DNA of 64,000 nucleotides. Origin: Streptomyces niveus (lineage in GTDB: Bacteria; Actinomycetota; Actinomycetes; Streptomycetales; Streptomycetaceae). This document shows, in pieces, positions 8,669 through 17,206 of the stretch. Numbering within the stretch: position 1 is the first letter of the stretch; each line of letters starts with the position of its first letter. The notes beneath the pieces were generated by a model. It was given only the letters and a program-made list of their open reading frames with translations. It searched no databases and was not told where the DNA came from. The stretch lies in NCBI RefSeq assembly GCF_002009175.1, contig NZ_CP018047.1:1550001-1614000 (forward strand), given 5' to 3'. The position numbers were made by a program, and so were the translations under genes.

Positions 8669-9094
8669 ATGGCTACCACGCGCCAGGCACACACCGTCTG
8701 GGAAGGCGACCTCCTCAAGGGCAGTGGCGTCGTCACCTTCGACTCCTCCGGCATCGCCGAACAGCCGGTTTCCTGGGCCTCCCGCGCCGAGCAGGCGAAC
8801 GGCAAGACCAGCCCGGAGGAGCTGATCGCCGCCGCTCACTCCAGCTGCTTCTCGATGGCCCTGTCCAACGGTCTCGCGAAGGCCGGCACCCCGCCGACCA
8901 AGCTGACCACCCAGGCCGAGGTCACGCTGGTGCCCGGCACCGGTATCACCGGCGTCCACATCACCGTTCAGGGCGAGGTCGAGGGCCTGGACGAGGCGGC
9001 GTTCGTCAAGGCCGCCGAGGACGCGAAGGCGAACTGCCCGGTCAGCCAGGCGCTCGCGGGCACGAGCATCACGCTCACCGCCTCGCTCGCCTGA
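8669..9094 (+). CDS. osmC: OsmC-family peroxiredoxin
   Basis: This 141-residue protein has the two conserved thiol-peroxidase cysteines of the OsmC/Ohr family, Cys60 (AAHSSCFSMAL) and Cys123 (ANCPVSQAL), and the family N-terminus (HTVWEGDLLKGSG). OsmC enzymes reduce organic hydroperoxides in the cytoplasm. The ATG at 8669 follows AGAAGGG. It lies 82 bp after zapE and may be transcribed alone. Confidence 0.92.
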   Translation: MATTRQAHTVWEGDLLKGSGVVTFDSSGIAEQPVSWASRAEQANGKTSPEELIAAAHSSCFSMALSNGLAKAGTPPTKLTTQAEVTLVPGTGITGVHITVQGEVEGLDEAAFVKAAEDAKANCPVSQALAGTSITLTASLA

Positions 9095-9104
9095 ACCACG
9101 GACC

Positions 9105-9161
9105 GCGGACTGCGGACTGCGGACTGCGGATCCACGGATCCACGGATCCACGCACGGATCC
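9105..9161. repeat. Two adjacent short tandem repeats
   Basis: A 7-bp unit (GCGGACT) occurs three times at 9105-9125. It is followed directly by an 8-bp unit (GGATCCAC) three times at 9128-9151, and one more GGATCC at 9156. It lies just after the osmC stop. Such units are prone to copy-number change. Confidence 0.85.
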
Positions 9162-9212
9162 GCTGAACCGCTGATCTCTCAGGACACATAAGGCTCAGTG
9201 GCCCGCACAGTT

Positions 9213-9244
9213 CACGTGTGCACGACACCCGTGATACACACGTG
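9213..9244. promoter_or_regulatory. Inverted repeat upstream of the PhoX-like gene
   Basis: Perfect 8-bp arms CACGTGTG (9213-9220) and CACACGTG (9237-9244) are separated by 16 bp, 39 bp before the start codon. A regulator site is possible. GTTCACGTGTG at 9210 resembles one half of a PHO box, but no good second direct repeat follows. Confidence 0.35.
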
Positions 9245-9282
9245 CGGGTCACGTCTCCTGTCCGCCAACAGGGAGTTGCCTC

Positions 9283-10644
9283 ATGTCCGCAACACGACGT
9301 CAGGTCCTGGCCACCGGAGCATCGGTCGCCGGAATCGCGTTCACCGGAGCGGTGTCGGAGCTCTTCGCCGGCACCGCCGTCGCACAGGAAGTGGGGCGCA
9401 GCGGCTACGGCCCGCTCGTACCCGACCCGGACGGCCTGCTCGACCTGCCGAAAGGTTTCCGTTACCGCGTCCTGTCCAGAACGGGCGACGAGCTCCGTTC
9501 GGGCGAGGGCGAAGTCCCCAGCAATCCCGACGGCATGGCCGCCTTCGCCGGCCGTCGCGGACGCGTCCATCTGGTCCGTAACCACGAGAACCGGCACAAC
9601 GGCAAGATCGGCGTCCCGACCGTCGACGGTCTGACGTACGACCCGATGGGCAAGGGCGGCTGTACGGCGCTCGAACTCGACGGACAGGGCAACGTACTCG
9701 GCGAGCGCGTCGCCATCGCCGGCACCGCGGTCAACTGCGCGGGCGGGCCCTCCCCTTGGGGTACCTGGCTCACCTGCGAGGAGAACGAGGACAAGGCCGG
9801 GACCAACGGCTACACCAAGGACCACGGCTTCATCTTCGAGGTCGACGGCGCCGATCCGCACCGCACCGGCGCCGTACCGCTGAAGGCGATGGGCCGCTTC
9901 CAGCACGAGGCGATCGCGATCGATCCGCGTACGGGTGTGGTGTACGAGACGGAGGACGCCTTCGACAGGCCCTTCGGTCTCTTCTACCGCTTCCTGCCCG
10001 AGAAGCCGCTGGGCGGCCTGGGGTCGCTGCGCGCGGGCGGCACGCTGGAGGCCATGCGTGTCCCCGGCGTACCCGACCTGTCGGTCGTCCAGGAGCCGGG
10101 CGCGAGCTTCGACCGCGTCGAGTGGGTGCCCGTGCCCGACTCGCAGGCGAAGGAGACGCCCATCCGGCTCCAGGACTTCGGCAAGAAGGGCATCACGCAC
10201 GCCCAGAAGCTGGAGGGCTGCTACTGGGGCGACCGGTCCGTCTACTTCGTGTCGAGCTTCGCGAAGAGCGCGGAGGGCTCGGCCGCCGACCACTACGGAC
10301 AGGTGTGGAAGTACGAACCGCAGCGGCGCCGGCTGACGCTGGTGATCGCCTTCGGCCCGGACACCGACATCCAGCTGCCCGGCGAGTCCCCCGACAACAT
10401 CTGCCTCGCGCCCAGCGGCGGTCTGATGGTGTGCGAGGACGGCGGGGGCGCGCAGCACGTGTACGGGCTGACGCGGCACGGCGAGCTGTACGAGATGGCG
10501 CGTGCGGCTGAGAACATCGGGACGCCCGAGGAGCCGGAGTGGGGTGAGTTCGCGGGTGTCACGTTCGCGCCGGACGGCGACACGATGTACCTGAACTCCT
10601 ACACGCCGGGCAAGACGTTCGCCATCACGGGGCCGTGGCGGTAG
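9283..10644 (+). CDS. Tat-exported PhoX/DUF839-family protein
   Basis: The 453-residue protein begins with a Tat signal (ATRRQVLATGASVAGIAF, cleavage near AVAQ), then the DUF839/PhoX beta-propeller family sequence: LPKGFRYRVLSRTGDEL, VRNHENR, GGCTALELD, PWGTWLTCEEN, GRFQHEAIAIDPRTG, and a closing SPDNICLAP...EDGGGAQHVYG. PhoX-type enzymes are calcium/iron phosphatases that release phosphate outside the cell; not every DUF839 protein has been shown to be one. It has its own promoter region with an inverted repeat. Confidence 0.85.
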   Translation: MSATRRQVLATGASVAGIAFTGAVSELFAGTAVAQEVGRSGYGPLVPDPDGLLDLPKGFRYRVLSRTGDELRSGEGEVPSNPDGMAAFAGRRGRVHLVRNHENRHNGKIGVPTVDGLTYDPMGKGGCTALELDGQGNVLGERVAIAGTAVNCAGGPSPWGTWLTCEENEDKAGTNGYTKDHGFIFEVDGADPHRTGAVPLKAMGRFQHEAIAIDPRTGVVYETEDAFDRPFGLFYRFLPEKPLGGLGSLRAGGTLEAMRVPGVPDLSVVQEPGASFDRVEWVPVPDSQAKETPIRLQDFGKKGITHAQKLEGCYWGDRSVYFVSSFAKSAEGSAADHYGQVWKYEPQRRRLTLVIAFGPDTDIQLPGESPDNICLAPSGGLMVCEDGGGAQHVYGLTRHGELYEMARAAENIGTPEEPEWGEFAGVTFAPDGDTMYLNSYTPGKTFAITGPWR

Positions 10645-10694
10645 TCGTACCGCGGTGACCGGTCCGGTCGCAGGGTCCGCCCGGTGGCCGGTTC

Positions 10695-10746
10695 GTCCTC
10701 AATCGCCGGACGGGCTGCGTTTGCAGCCCGTCCGGCGACCGAGGAC
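10695..10746. terminator. Bidirectional terminator built from two repeat cores
   Basis: A forward and a reverse copy of the intergenic core form a 24-bp stem (10695-10718 with 10723-10746, two adjacent mismatches) around a GTTT loop. It separates the convergent PhoX-like and S1-peptidase genes. This copy shows how the repeat family can act as a terminator when paired. Confidence 0.8.
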
Positions 10747-10752
10747 ACGCGG

Positions 10753-11946
10753 TCAGTGGGCGGAGCCGACCTCCACGCCCTCCTCGCCGTCACCCGCGCC
10801 GTTACTCGCGTCACCCGCGCCGATCTCCGCTCCCACCGCGGCCAGCGTCGTCGTCACCGGCTGGAAGAACGTCTCACCGCCCGACGTGCAGTCGCCGCTG
10901 CCGCCCGACGTCAGACCGATCGCGATGCCGTCCGCAGTGAACAGCGGGCCTCCGCTGTCGCCGGGCTCCGCGCAGACGTTGGTCTGGATGAGCCCGCTGA
11001 CGGAGCCCTCCGCGTAGTTCACCGTGGCGCCCAGCCCGGTGACCGAACCGTCGGCCAGCCCGGTGGTGCTGCCCATCCGGATCACTTCCAGGCCCACCGC
11101 GGCTTCGCCCGCCTGGCTGATCGGCACGGTCTGTCCGTTGCCGACGTCCACCTCGCTGGGTGCCTGGGTGGCCGGGTCGTCGTACGTGAGGAGCGCGAAG
11201 TCGCCGTCGCCGGGGAACGTCGCGGCCTGGACCGTACCGACGGGCGCGCCGTTCTGGTCCTCGGACCACTGCTCGGCCGCGACGCCGCAGTGTCCGGCGG
11301 TGAGGAATCCGGGTGTGCCGTCCTGCGTGGTGACGTTGAAGCCCATCGAACAGCGGGCGCCGCCGCCGAAGATGGCGTCGCCGCCCTCCAGGAACGGCTT
11401 GAACTCGCCCGCGGACTTCTGGATGCGCGCCACGCCGTCGCCCAGCGAGCGCACGGTCGACTCCAGGGTGTCCCAGCGCTCACCGGTGACGGTGGTGTCG
11501 GCGGTGACGAGGATCTGGTTGGTCCGGGGGTCGACGGCCCACGCGGTGCCGGGGATGGTGGCGTCGCGGCTCAACGTGCCGGTGGCGGACCGGAGTTCGC
11601 CCATGCTGTTCTGGACGCTTCTCGCCACGGCGCCGGCGTCACGCACCCGCGCGGTCGACTCACCACCGTCACCGCCGTCGGCAACGTTCACCACGACCTG
11701 CTTCTTCTGCGCGTCGTAGTACGCCCCCGCGTACTCCTCACCGAGCTGTGAGGACAGCCGCGCGACGAGTTCGGGCGCCGACGCGGCGCTGACCGTCTTC
11801 GCGTTCTGCCGGGCACCGTCGCCCGCGTCGTCCGTGCCGGACTGTGACGCGTTGGCGTTCGGCAGCAGGATGGCCGCTGCCGCGACGCCCACCGCCCCGG
11901 CTCCCGCGAGAACGGCCTTGCTCTTGGATATCCGCCTGTGACTCAA
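10753..11946 (-). CDS. Secreted S1-family (streptogrisin/alpha-lytic type) serine protease with propeptide
   Basis: A 397-residue preproenzyme. A signal segment (about 10-33, ending NANA) is followed by a propeptide (about 34-188) and a mature chymotrypsin-like domain. The catalytic triad is His219 (LTAGHCG), Asp249 (GDGDFALL) and Ser331 (EPGDSGGPLF). Cysteine pairs (199/220 and 325/353) match the family disulfides. After the domain come 20 acidic Gly-rich residues. The start is a TTG at 11946, chosen because AGGAGG stands 7 nt upstream; the frame is open to 12258. Related enzymes fold with the help of the propeptide and degrade external protein. Confidence 0.9.
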   Translation of the reverse strand: MSHRRISKSKAVLAGAGAVGVAAAAILLPNANASQSGTDDAGDGARQNAKTVSAASAPELVARLSSQLGEEYAGAYYDAQKKQVVVNVADGGDGGESTARVRDAGAVARSVQNSMGELRSATGTLSRDATIPGTAWAVDPRTNQILVTADTTVTGERWDTLESTVRSLGDGVARIQKSAGEFKPFLEGGDAIFGGGARCSMGFNVTTQDGTPGFLTAGHCGVAAEQWSEDQNGAPVGTVQAATFPGDGDFALLTYDDPATQAPSEVDVGNGQTVPISQAGEAAVGLEVIRMGSTTGLADGSVTGLGATVNYAEGSVSGLIQTNVCAEPGDSGGPLFTADGIAIGLTSGGSGDCTSGGETFFQPVTTTLAAVGAEIGAGDASNGAGDGEEGVEVGSAH

Positions 11947-12036
11947 CTCGTCGCCTCCTGTGGGGATTACGGAGTGACCCCTTGATACGGGCGACGCGGG
12001 AGTTGCGTTCAGCGGACCCGCCGCCGACATGACGGG

Positions 12037-12064
12037 GGCCGGCCGGACAGCTGTCCGGCCGGCC
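12037..12064 (-). terminator. 28-bp palindromic terminator after flotillin gene
   Basis: A perfect palindrome of two 14-nt arms (12037-12050 and 12051-12064) with no loop lies 27 bp past the flotillin stop codon. Confidence 0.7.
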
Positions 12065-12091
12065 TCCGTCGAAAGATCGACTGACGGTTCG

Positions 12092-13543
12092 TCAGCCACC
12101 GATCTCGATCTTCTTATCGCTCTCCGGCACCTTGGCCCGCCCGGCCCCGGCCGCCTTGGCCGGCTCCGCCGAACTCGCCCGCTGCGTAAGCCCCTTGAGC
12201 AGCTCAGCGAGGTCCACCCCGGTGGTCGACGACAGCAGTTCCATGCCCTGCGCGACATTGTCGGTGACCGTGCGGGAGAGCTGGCTCGCGCCGTCCGTGG
12301 AGATCACGGTCAGCTTGTCGATGGCGCTCAGCGGCTCCGACGCCTTGGCGACGACGGCCGGGAGAACCTCGACGAGCATCTGGAGCACGGCCGCGTCGCC
12401 GTACTGCCGATACGCGTCGGCCTTCTTCTGCATCGCCCCGGCCTCGGCGGTCCCGCGCGCAGTGATGGCGTCGGCCTCCGCCTCACCCTCGATCCGTACG
12501 GCCTCGGCGAGCGCCGCACGGCGCAGCTTCTCGCCCTCACCGGTGAGCCGCGACCGCTCGGCGTCCGCCTCGGCCTCCTTGACCTGCGCGATCCTGCGGG
12601 CCTCGGCCTCCTGCTCGGCCTGGTAGCGGGCGGCGTCGGCCGGCTTACGTACCTGGGTGTCCAGCTGACGGTCCGTCAGCGCTGCCTGACGTTGCGCCAC
12701 CTTCTCCTGCTCGCCGAGGACTTCCTGCTGGCGCGCGGCCTCGGCGAGCGGTCCGGCCGCGTTGGCCTTGGCCTTGGCCGCCTCGGTCTCGACCTTGATC
12801 TCGGCCTGCTTCAGATAGAACGTCCGCTCCGCGACCGCGATCTCCTCGGCGGCCTTGAGCCTGGCCTGCTCGGAGGCGCGCTTGGCGATCGCCTCGGCGA
12901 TGTCCGCCTCCTGCCTGGCGCGGGCGGCCTCGGGCCGGCCCAGGTCCTCCAGGTAGGAGCCCTCGGTGGTGATGTCCTGGATCTGGAAGGCGTCCAGGAT
13001 CAGGCCCTGGCCAGACAGGCTCGCCTCGGCCTCCTCGGCGACCTGCCCGGCGAAGGCGGCGCGGTCGCGGATGATGTCCTCGACGGCCATGCGGCCGACG
13101 ATGGCGCGCAGCGCGCCGGAGAGCACTTCCTGGGTGAAGCCGACGATGCCCTTCTGCTGCCGCAGGAACCGCTGCGCGGCGGCGCGGATCGCGTCCTCGT
13201 TGCCGCCGACCTTGACGATCGCGACGCCTTCCAGATGCGCCTTGACACCGCGCAGGGTCACCGCGCCCCGGACCGCGACCGGGATGTGCCGGCTGGACAG
13301 GTCGAGTGTGAACTTCTGCTGGACGAACGGGACGACGAAGACACCGCCGCCGACCACGACCTTCTGACCGCTGTTGTCGGTGCTGACCCGGCCGGTGACC
13401 GGATCCGTGGACGACTTGCCGCGGCGGCCGGTGATGATGAATGCCTCGCTGGGGCCCGCGACCTTGTAGCGGGTGATGACGACGAGGGCGAGCAGGACGA
13501 GAAGTACGACGACTCCCGCCACCGCGATGATCACTGGACTCAT
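12092..13543 (-). CDS. Flotillin-like SPFH-domain membrane scaffold protein
   Basis: The 483-residue protein has one N-terminal membrane segment (PVIIAVAGVVVLLVLLALVVI), an SPFH domain (VAGPSEAFIITGRRGKS to about 200), and then a long Ala/Glu/Lys-rich coiled coil (about 200-400, many EAEA repeats), and a flotillin-type tail. Flotillins organise membrane microdomains. GGGGGAG supports the ATG at 13543. The NfeD-like gene is upstream on the same strand, the usual SPFH/NfeD partnership. Confidence 0.9.
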   Translation of the reverse strand: MSPVIIAVAGVVVLLVLLALVVITRYKVAGPSEAFIITGRRGKSSTDPVTGRVSTDNSGQKVVVGGGVFVVPFVQQKFTLDLSSRHIPVAVRGAVTLRGVKAHLEGVAIVKVGGNEDAIRAAAQRFLRQQKGIVGFTQEVLSGALRAIVGRMAVEDIIRDRAAFAGQVAEEAEASLSGQGLILDAFQIQDITTEGSYLEDLGRPEAARARQEADIAEAIAKRASEQARLKAAEEIAVAERTFYLKQAEIKVETEAAKAKANAAGPLAEAARQQEVLGEQEKVAQRQAALTDRQLDTQVRKPADAARYQAEQEAEARRIAQVKEAEADAERSRLTGEGEKLRRAALAEAVRIEGEAEADAITARGTAEAGAMQKKADAYRQYGDAAVLQMLVEVLPAVVAKASEPLSAIDKLTVISTDGASQLSRTVTDNVAQGMELLSSTTGVDLAELLKGLTQRASSAEPAKAAGAGRAKVPESDKKIEIGG

Positions 13544-13716
13544 ATGGAACTCCCCCTGTTGACGTACGGGCTGCTGTGGACGCCGCACCTGTGGGACGCC
13601 GTCTGCCGTGCGACGGTTCGACGGGCGGCCGGTTCAACGGGATACCCGTTCAACGGGCCGACGGGTGGTGGTTCGGCGGGCCGGTGATGCAGCGGATCGG
13701 CCGGCCGGCGACCGGC

Positions 13717-14226
13717 TCAGCGCTCGACGGGCCGGACGCCGACCGAGGTGGACGACAGCGTCGACTCCACCCAGACCTCGGCGCCCCGCGCCACGGGCAC
13801 CGCGCTCCTCGCCGAGAACTTCACCGGCTGGCCCGCCACCCGGAGCATCACCTCGCCGTATCCGTCGGCGGGAATGGCGGTGATCACGGACCCCGACGTC
13901 CCGAGGAGATCCGCTCCCCGTGGCGTGGCGTCCGTCTGATCGCGCATCAGCACCCGGCTGAGCTTCCAGGCCAGCCAGCCGGTGACGGCACCGGCGACGG
14001 CGCCCGCGGCGATGGCGGGGCCGACTCCGAGGCCGGTCGTGCCGAGCACGATCGCGCCGCCGAAGCCCAGCATCGCGACGAATCCCGCCACGACGGGCAG
14101 CGACAGCAGCCCCGCGAACAGGCCGTCGAGCACTCCGCCGAACAGGCCCTCGAAGATGCCGTCGAAGATCAGCGCGACGGCGAGCAGCACCACGCCCGCG
14201 ATACCGAGGCCGAGGAACACATCCAT
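13717..14226 (-). CDS. NfeD-like membrane protein
   Basis: The 169-residue protein has two or three hydrophobic segments in its first 100 residues, rich in Gly/Phe/Leu (GLFGGVLDGLFAGLLSLP), then a soluble beta-rich end (GTSGSVITAIPADGYGEVMLRVAG) like the OB-fold of NfeD proteins. NfeD proteins are encoded beside SPFH/flotillin proteins and are thought to act with them; here the flotillin gene follows after 173 bp. It has no protease domain, so it resembles the short NfeD class. Confidence 0.75.
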   Translation of the reverse strand: MDVFLGLGIAGVVLLAVALIFDGIFEGLFGGVLDGLFAGLLSLPVVAGFVAMLGFGGAIVLGTTGLGVGPAIAAGAVAGAVTGWLAWKLSRVLMRDQTDATPRGADLLGTSGSVITAIPADGYGEVMLRVAGQPVKFSARSAVPVARGAEVWVESTLSSTSVGVRPVER

Positions 14227-14382
14227 GGGTCGTCCCTCCCCCGGCTCCCGCCGGTCCCCCTGCGAACCCTTGAAATGGGAGGAGATTTTCTCACGGTCCG
14301 TCACGGCTGCGCAGTGCCGTGTTCCGGCAATCTTCGAGCGCCGTAACCACCGGATGAACATTTAGTCCTATATTTTTCCCAT

Positions 14383-15222
14383 ATGCCTAAATATCTCCTA
14401 CGACTCATCTCCCTGGCCACGCTGGGTGCCGCCCTCGCCGGATGCGGCGCCGACACCGACGCACGCCTGACCGCCGGTCCCTCGCCGGGACCCGCGTCAC
14501 GGCAGCCGGCCGGGCCCGAACGACCGGCCGTGACCCCCGTCTTCCTCCGTGGCGCGGACCCCACGGGCACAACCCCGGCAGGGACGGCGGCCAAGACCGT
14601 CGCACTCACCTTCGACGCCGACATGACGTCCGACCAGGGACCGCGCGCCGCCCGTGGCGAGCGTTTCGACAACCCGACCCTGATCTCCTCGCTGCGCCGC
14701 CTCGAAGTCCCCTCGACGATCTTCATGACGGGCCGGTGGGTGGAGGAGTACCCCTTCCAGGCGAGGGAGATCGGCTCCGACCCCCTGTTCGAGGTCGCGA
14801 ACCACTCGTACAGCCACCACTCCTTCACGGCCGACTGCCACGGGCTTCCGGCACTCGGCAAGAAGGACATGGCAGCGGATGTGGAGCGGGCCTTCGGCGC
14901 GTTCCGCAAGGCCGGGGTCCGCCAGGTGGTGCCGTACTTCCGCTTCCCCGGCGGCTGTTACGACCAGTCGACGCTGCGGACCCTGGCACCGGCCGGGCTG
15001 ACGGCCGTCCAGTGGGACGTCGTCAGCGGCGACGCCTTCGCCACGGACGCGGACGCGGTGGCCGAGCAGGTGCTCGCCGAGGTACGGCCCGGCTCGGTGG
15101 TGGTCATGCACTGCACCATGAGCGCGGCGCCGGTGACGGACGAGGCGGTGCGCAAGATCGTGCCCCTGCTCCGCGAGCGCGGCTACCGCTTCGTGAAGGT
15201 GTCGGAGCTGATCAAGGGCTGA
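14383..15222 (+). CDS. Lipoprotein polysaccharide deacetylase (CE4/NodB)
   Basis: The 279-residue protein begins with a lipoprotein signal (LAGC, lipidated Cys21). The CE4 motifs are present: TFDAD (Asp78/80), NHSYSHH (His141, His145), YFRFPGG (Arg187), WDVVSGD (Asp212) and VVMHCTM (His243). Family knowledge: such metal-dependent enzymes remove N-acetyl groups from peptidoglycan or chitin-like glycans at the cell surface. It is divergent from the NfeD/flotillin genes; the AT-rich stretch 14344-14395 just ahead of it may hold its promoter. Confidence 0.88.
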   Translation: MPKYLLRLISLATLGAALAGCGADTDARLTAGPSPGPASRQPAGPERPAVTPVFLRGADPTGTTPAGTAAKTVALTFDADMTSDQGPRAARGERFDNPTLISSLRRLEVPSTIFMTGRWVEEYPFQAREIGSDPLFEVANHSYSHHSFTADCHGLPALGKKDMAADVERAFGAFRKAGVRQVVPYFRFPGGCYDQSTLRTLAPAGLTAVQWDVVSGDAFATDADAVAEQVLAEVRPGSVVVMHCTMSAAPVTDEAVRKIVPLLRERGYRFVKVSELIKG

Positions 15223-15280
15223 GCGGGCGGCCGCCGGCCCGAGCGGACCGCCCACGCCGACCGCTGCCCGCGGCGGACCG

Positions 15281-15433
15281 TCAGCCGGAACAGGCCGTCC
15301 GCTGCGCCTCGTGCCATTCGCAGACGGGGCACAGCGTGATGCCCTTCACCGATTCCGGGTACTCGCTCGGCTCTCCGCAGTGCACACAGTCCGCGTACAC
15401 GACGGTCTCGGCACCGCCGGCGTCTTCTCCCAT
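15281..15433 (-). CDS. Small CxxC/CxxC protein, likely zinc-ribbon
   Basis: A 50-residue reading frame starts with MGEDAGGAETVVYADC and ends TACSG. It holds two CxxC pairs (CVHC and CPVC) about 20 residues apart, as in a zinc ribbon. The third-position GC is high and the frame fills the gap between two convergent or tandem neighbours, which supports it as real. Proteins of this kind are widespread and uncharacterised in Streptomyces. Confidence 0.72.
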   Translation of the reverse strand: MGEDAGGAETVVYADCVHCGEPSEYPESVKGITLCPVCEWHEAQRTACSG

Positions 15434-15509
15434 ACCGCCGAGCGTACTGAACCCCGCCGCGCCGTCGGCGCGGCGGCGGCCCGCTCCTCGCAGCTCCGTG
15501 CGGCGGGAC

Positions 15510-16184
15510 TCAGCTACCGGCGGCCTGCGACGTGACCTCGCTCGGGCGGACGATGACGAAACCCTCGCCCTGGAGCATCAGTTGGACCGCCTCGCCGGAA
15601 CCGCCGCGGATCATCGAGCCGACGGACTGCGAGCGGTGCAGCGAGGTGCTCAGCTGGGCGCTCCAGCCGACGACGGCGTCCGTGTCGACGTACACCGGCG
15701 CCTGCGGGCTGACGGGAATGACGATGGGGTTGCCCTCACAGATGATCGCGAGCTTCCCGTAGCCGCTGAACAGGCTGTTGAAGAGGCCGCCGCCGGTCAT
15801 ACCGGCGCCCTTCACCGTCTTGATCTCGTAGGAGAGGGTGGAGTCGAAACACAGGACGTTGCGGCCGTTGACGGTGAGCGCGTCGCCCTGGTCGATGTCG
15901 ACGATGAAGCAGTTGGCCGCCTCGTGCGCGAACCACGCCTCGCCCTGGCCCTTCACGGCCATCAGCGGCAGGCCCTCGCCGGTGACGGCGCGCTTGAGCA
16001 TGCCGCCGATGCCCTGGCCCTTGCGTTCGAACTGGAGATTGCCGCGGAAGGCGATCATCGAGCCCTGACGCGCGTGCATCTCGCCGTTGACGGCGTACTT
16101 GACGGATTTGGCGTTCTGGAGGCTCATCCCGGGGGTCGTCGCCTGCTGCGCCATGTTCTCGCTGGAAAAGAGATCGCTCTTCAT
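15510..16184 (-). CDS. AIM24/TIGR00266-family protein
   Basis: The product of about 224 residues is a beta-rich protein of the AIM24 family (NGEMHARQGSMIAFRGNLQF, MAVKGQGEAWFAHEA, SGYGKLAIICEGNPIVI, RGGSGEAVQLMLQGEGFV). The first bacterial members were called TIGR00266; function is unknown. The start could also be ATG 16193 or GTG 16199; none has a strong ribosome site, though GGTGA sits 11 nt before 16184. It diverges from the Pth2 gene. Confidence 0.85.
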   Translation of the reverse strand: MKSDLFSSENMAQQATTPGMSLQNAKSVKYAVNGEMHARQGSMIAFRGNLQFERKGQGIGGMLKRAVTGEGLPLMAVKGQGEAWFAHEAANCFIVDIDQGDALTVNGRNVLCFDSTLSYEIKTVKGAGMTGGGLFNSLFSGYGKLAIICEGNPIVIPVSPQAPVYVDTDAVVGWSAQLSTSLHRSQSVGSMIRGGSGEAVQLMLQGEGFVIVRPSEVTSQAAGS

Positions 16185-16255
16185 GCCGAGCATGGTCACC
16201 CGGAGGCGCCCATTCCGCCAACAATCCGACGAGTCAGTGCTGGCACACTTGCCCC

Positions 16256-17089
16256 GTGAGCATCGACGACACCGCCGCCGGGGCGGCCGGCCCGGCGGAC
16301 GACCGCGCCGGGGACCCGGCCGACAGCCCGTTCCGGCACGAGCAGACCGCACGCGACGAGGCCCCGCAGTACGTGCTGCCGCTGGTGGTACGGATCGAGA
16401 AGGCCGCGCCGCCGACCCGTACCGACGCGCTGGAGGCCGCCGCCCGCGCCGTACTCGTCATGCTGGCCGACGAGCGGTCGACGGGCGACGGCGAGTGGGC
16501 GCGGGCGATGCGCGACTGGCAGGACGCCCGGATCCGCAAGGTGGTGCGCAGGGCGCGCGGCGGGGAGTGGCGCAAGGCGTCGCTGCTGCCGGGCATCACG
16601 GTGGGCGGTCCGGATGCGGACGCCGATCCGGACGCCGCGGCGGCGCAGGCACCCGTGGCGGCCGAGGGCCCCGTCTTCGCGCCGTACGCGGAGGTACGGG
16701 TCTTCCCGCCCGTCCCGCTGGACGGCTGGCCGAAGGAGCTGGCGAAGCTCCAGGTCTCCGGCACCGACCTGGACGACCCCGAGGAGCCGCCCGCCACCGC
16801 CGACCCCGCGACCGCCGTCCTGTGGCTCAGCCCCGATGTCGGCATGTCGGCGGGCAAGGCGATGGCCCAGGCCGGTCATGGCGCCCAACTCGCCTGGTGG
16901 GAGCTGTCGGAGACGGAGCGCAAGGCATGGCGGGAGGCCGGATTCCCGCTCGCGGTACGTACTCCGGACGCCGCGCGCTGGCGTCAACTGACCCGCAGCG
17001 GGCTGCCGTTGGTCCGTGACGCCGGCTTCACGGAGATCGCGCCGGGGTCGTGCACGGTGGTCGCTGATCATCCCGCGCTGCGGCGTTGA
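16256..17089 (+). CDS. Pth2-type peptidyl-tRNA hydrolase with N-terminal extension
   Basis: The 277-residue protein ends in a Pth2 domain (about 180-277): VLWLSPDVGMSAGKAMAQAGHGAQLAWW, with the conserved GK.AAQ.GHA-like core, then REAGFPLAVRTPD and APGSCTVVADHP. Pth2 enzymes free tRNA from stalled peptidyl-tRNA. The first 170 residues are Ala/Arg-rich and variable (a helical region repeated in actinobacterial members). This organism probably also has a classical Pth elsewhere. GTG start. Confidence 0.78.
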   Translation: MSIDDTAAGAAGPADDRAGDPADSPFRHEQTARDEAPQYVLPLVVRIEKAAPPTRTDALEAAARAVLVMLADERSTGDGEWARAMRDWQDARIRKVVRRARGGEWRKASLLPGITVGGPDADADPDAAAAQAPVAAEGPVFAPYAEVRVFPPVPLDGWPKELAKLQVSGTDLDDPEEPPATADPATAVLWLSPDVGMSAGKAMAQAGHGAQLAWWELSETERKAWREAGFPLAVRTPDAARWRQLTRSGLPLVRDAGFTEIAPGSCTVVADHPALRR

Positions 17090-17206
17090 ACATTCCCGTG
17101 CCGGGATTCGTATCTCTCAATACCGCTAAGTAGGTTGAACGACCGGTCAGCGCGCGGTTGATTCTGCGGTGGTACGCGGTTGTACATCGGCCCGGGAGAC
17201 ACTTTG

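Noticed and set aside
9210..9231. PHO box upstream of the PhoX-like gene
   Set aside because: Only one GTTCAC half-repeat is present; the second direct repeat is too poor.
12029..13687. 552-codon plus-strand frame opposite flotillin
   Set aside because: Leu/Gly/Arg/Asp low complexity produced by antisense reading of the Ala/Glu coiled coil.
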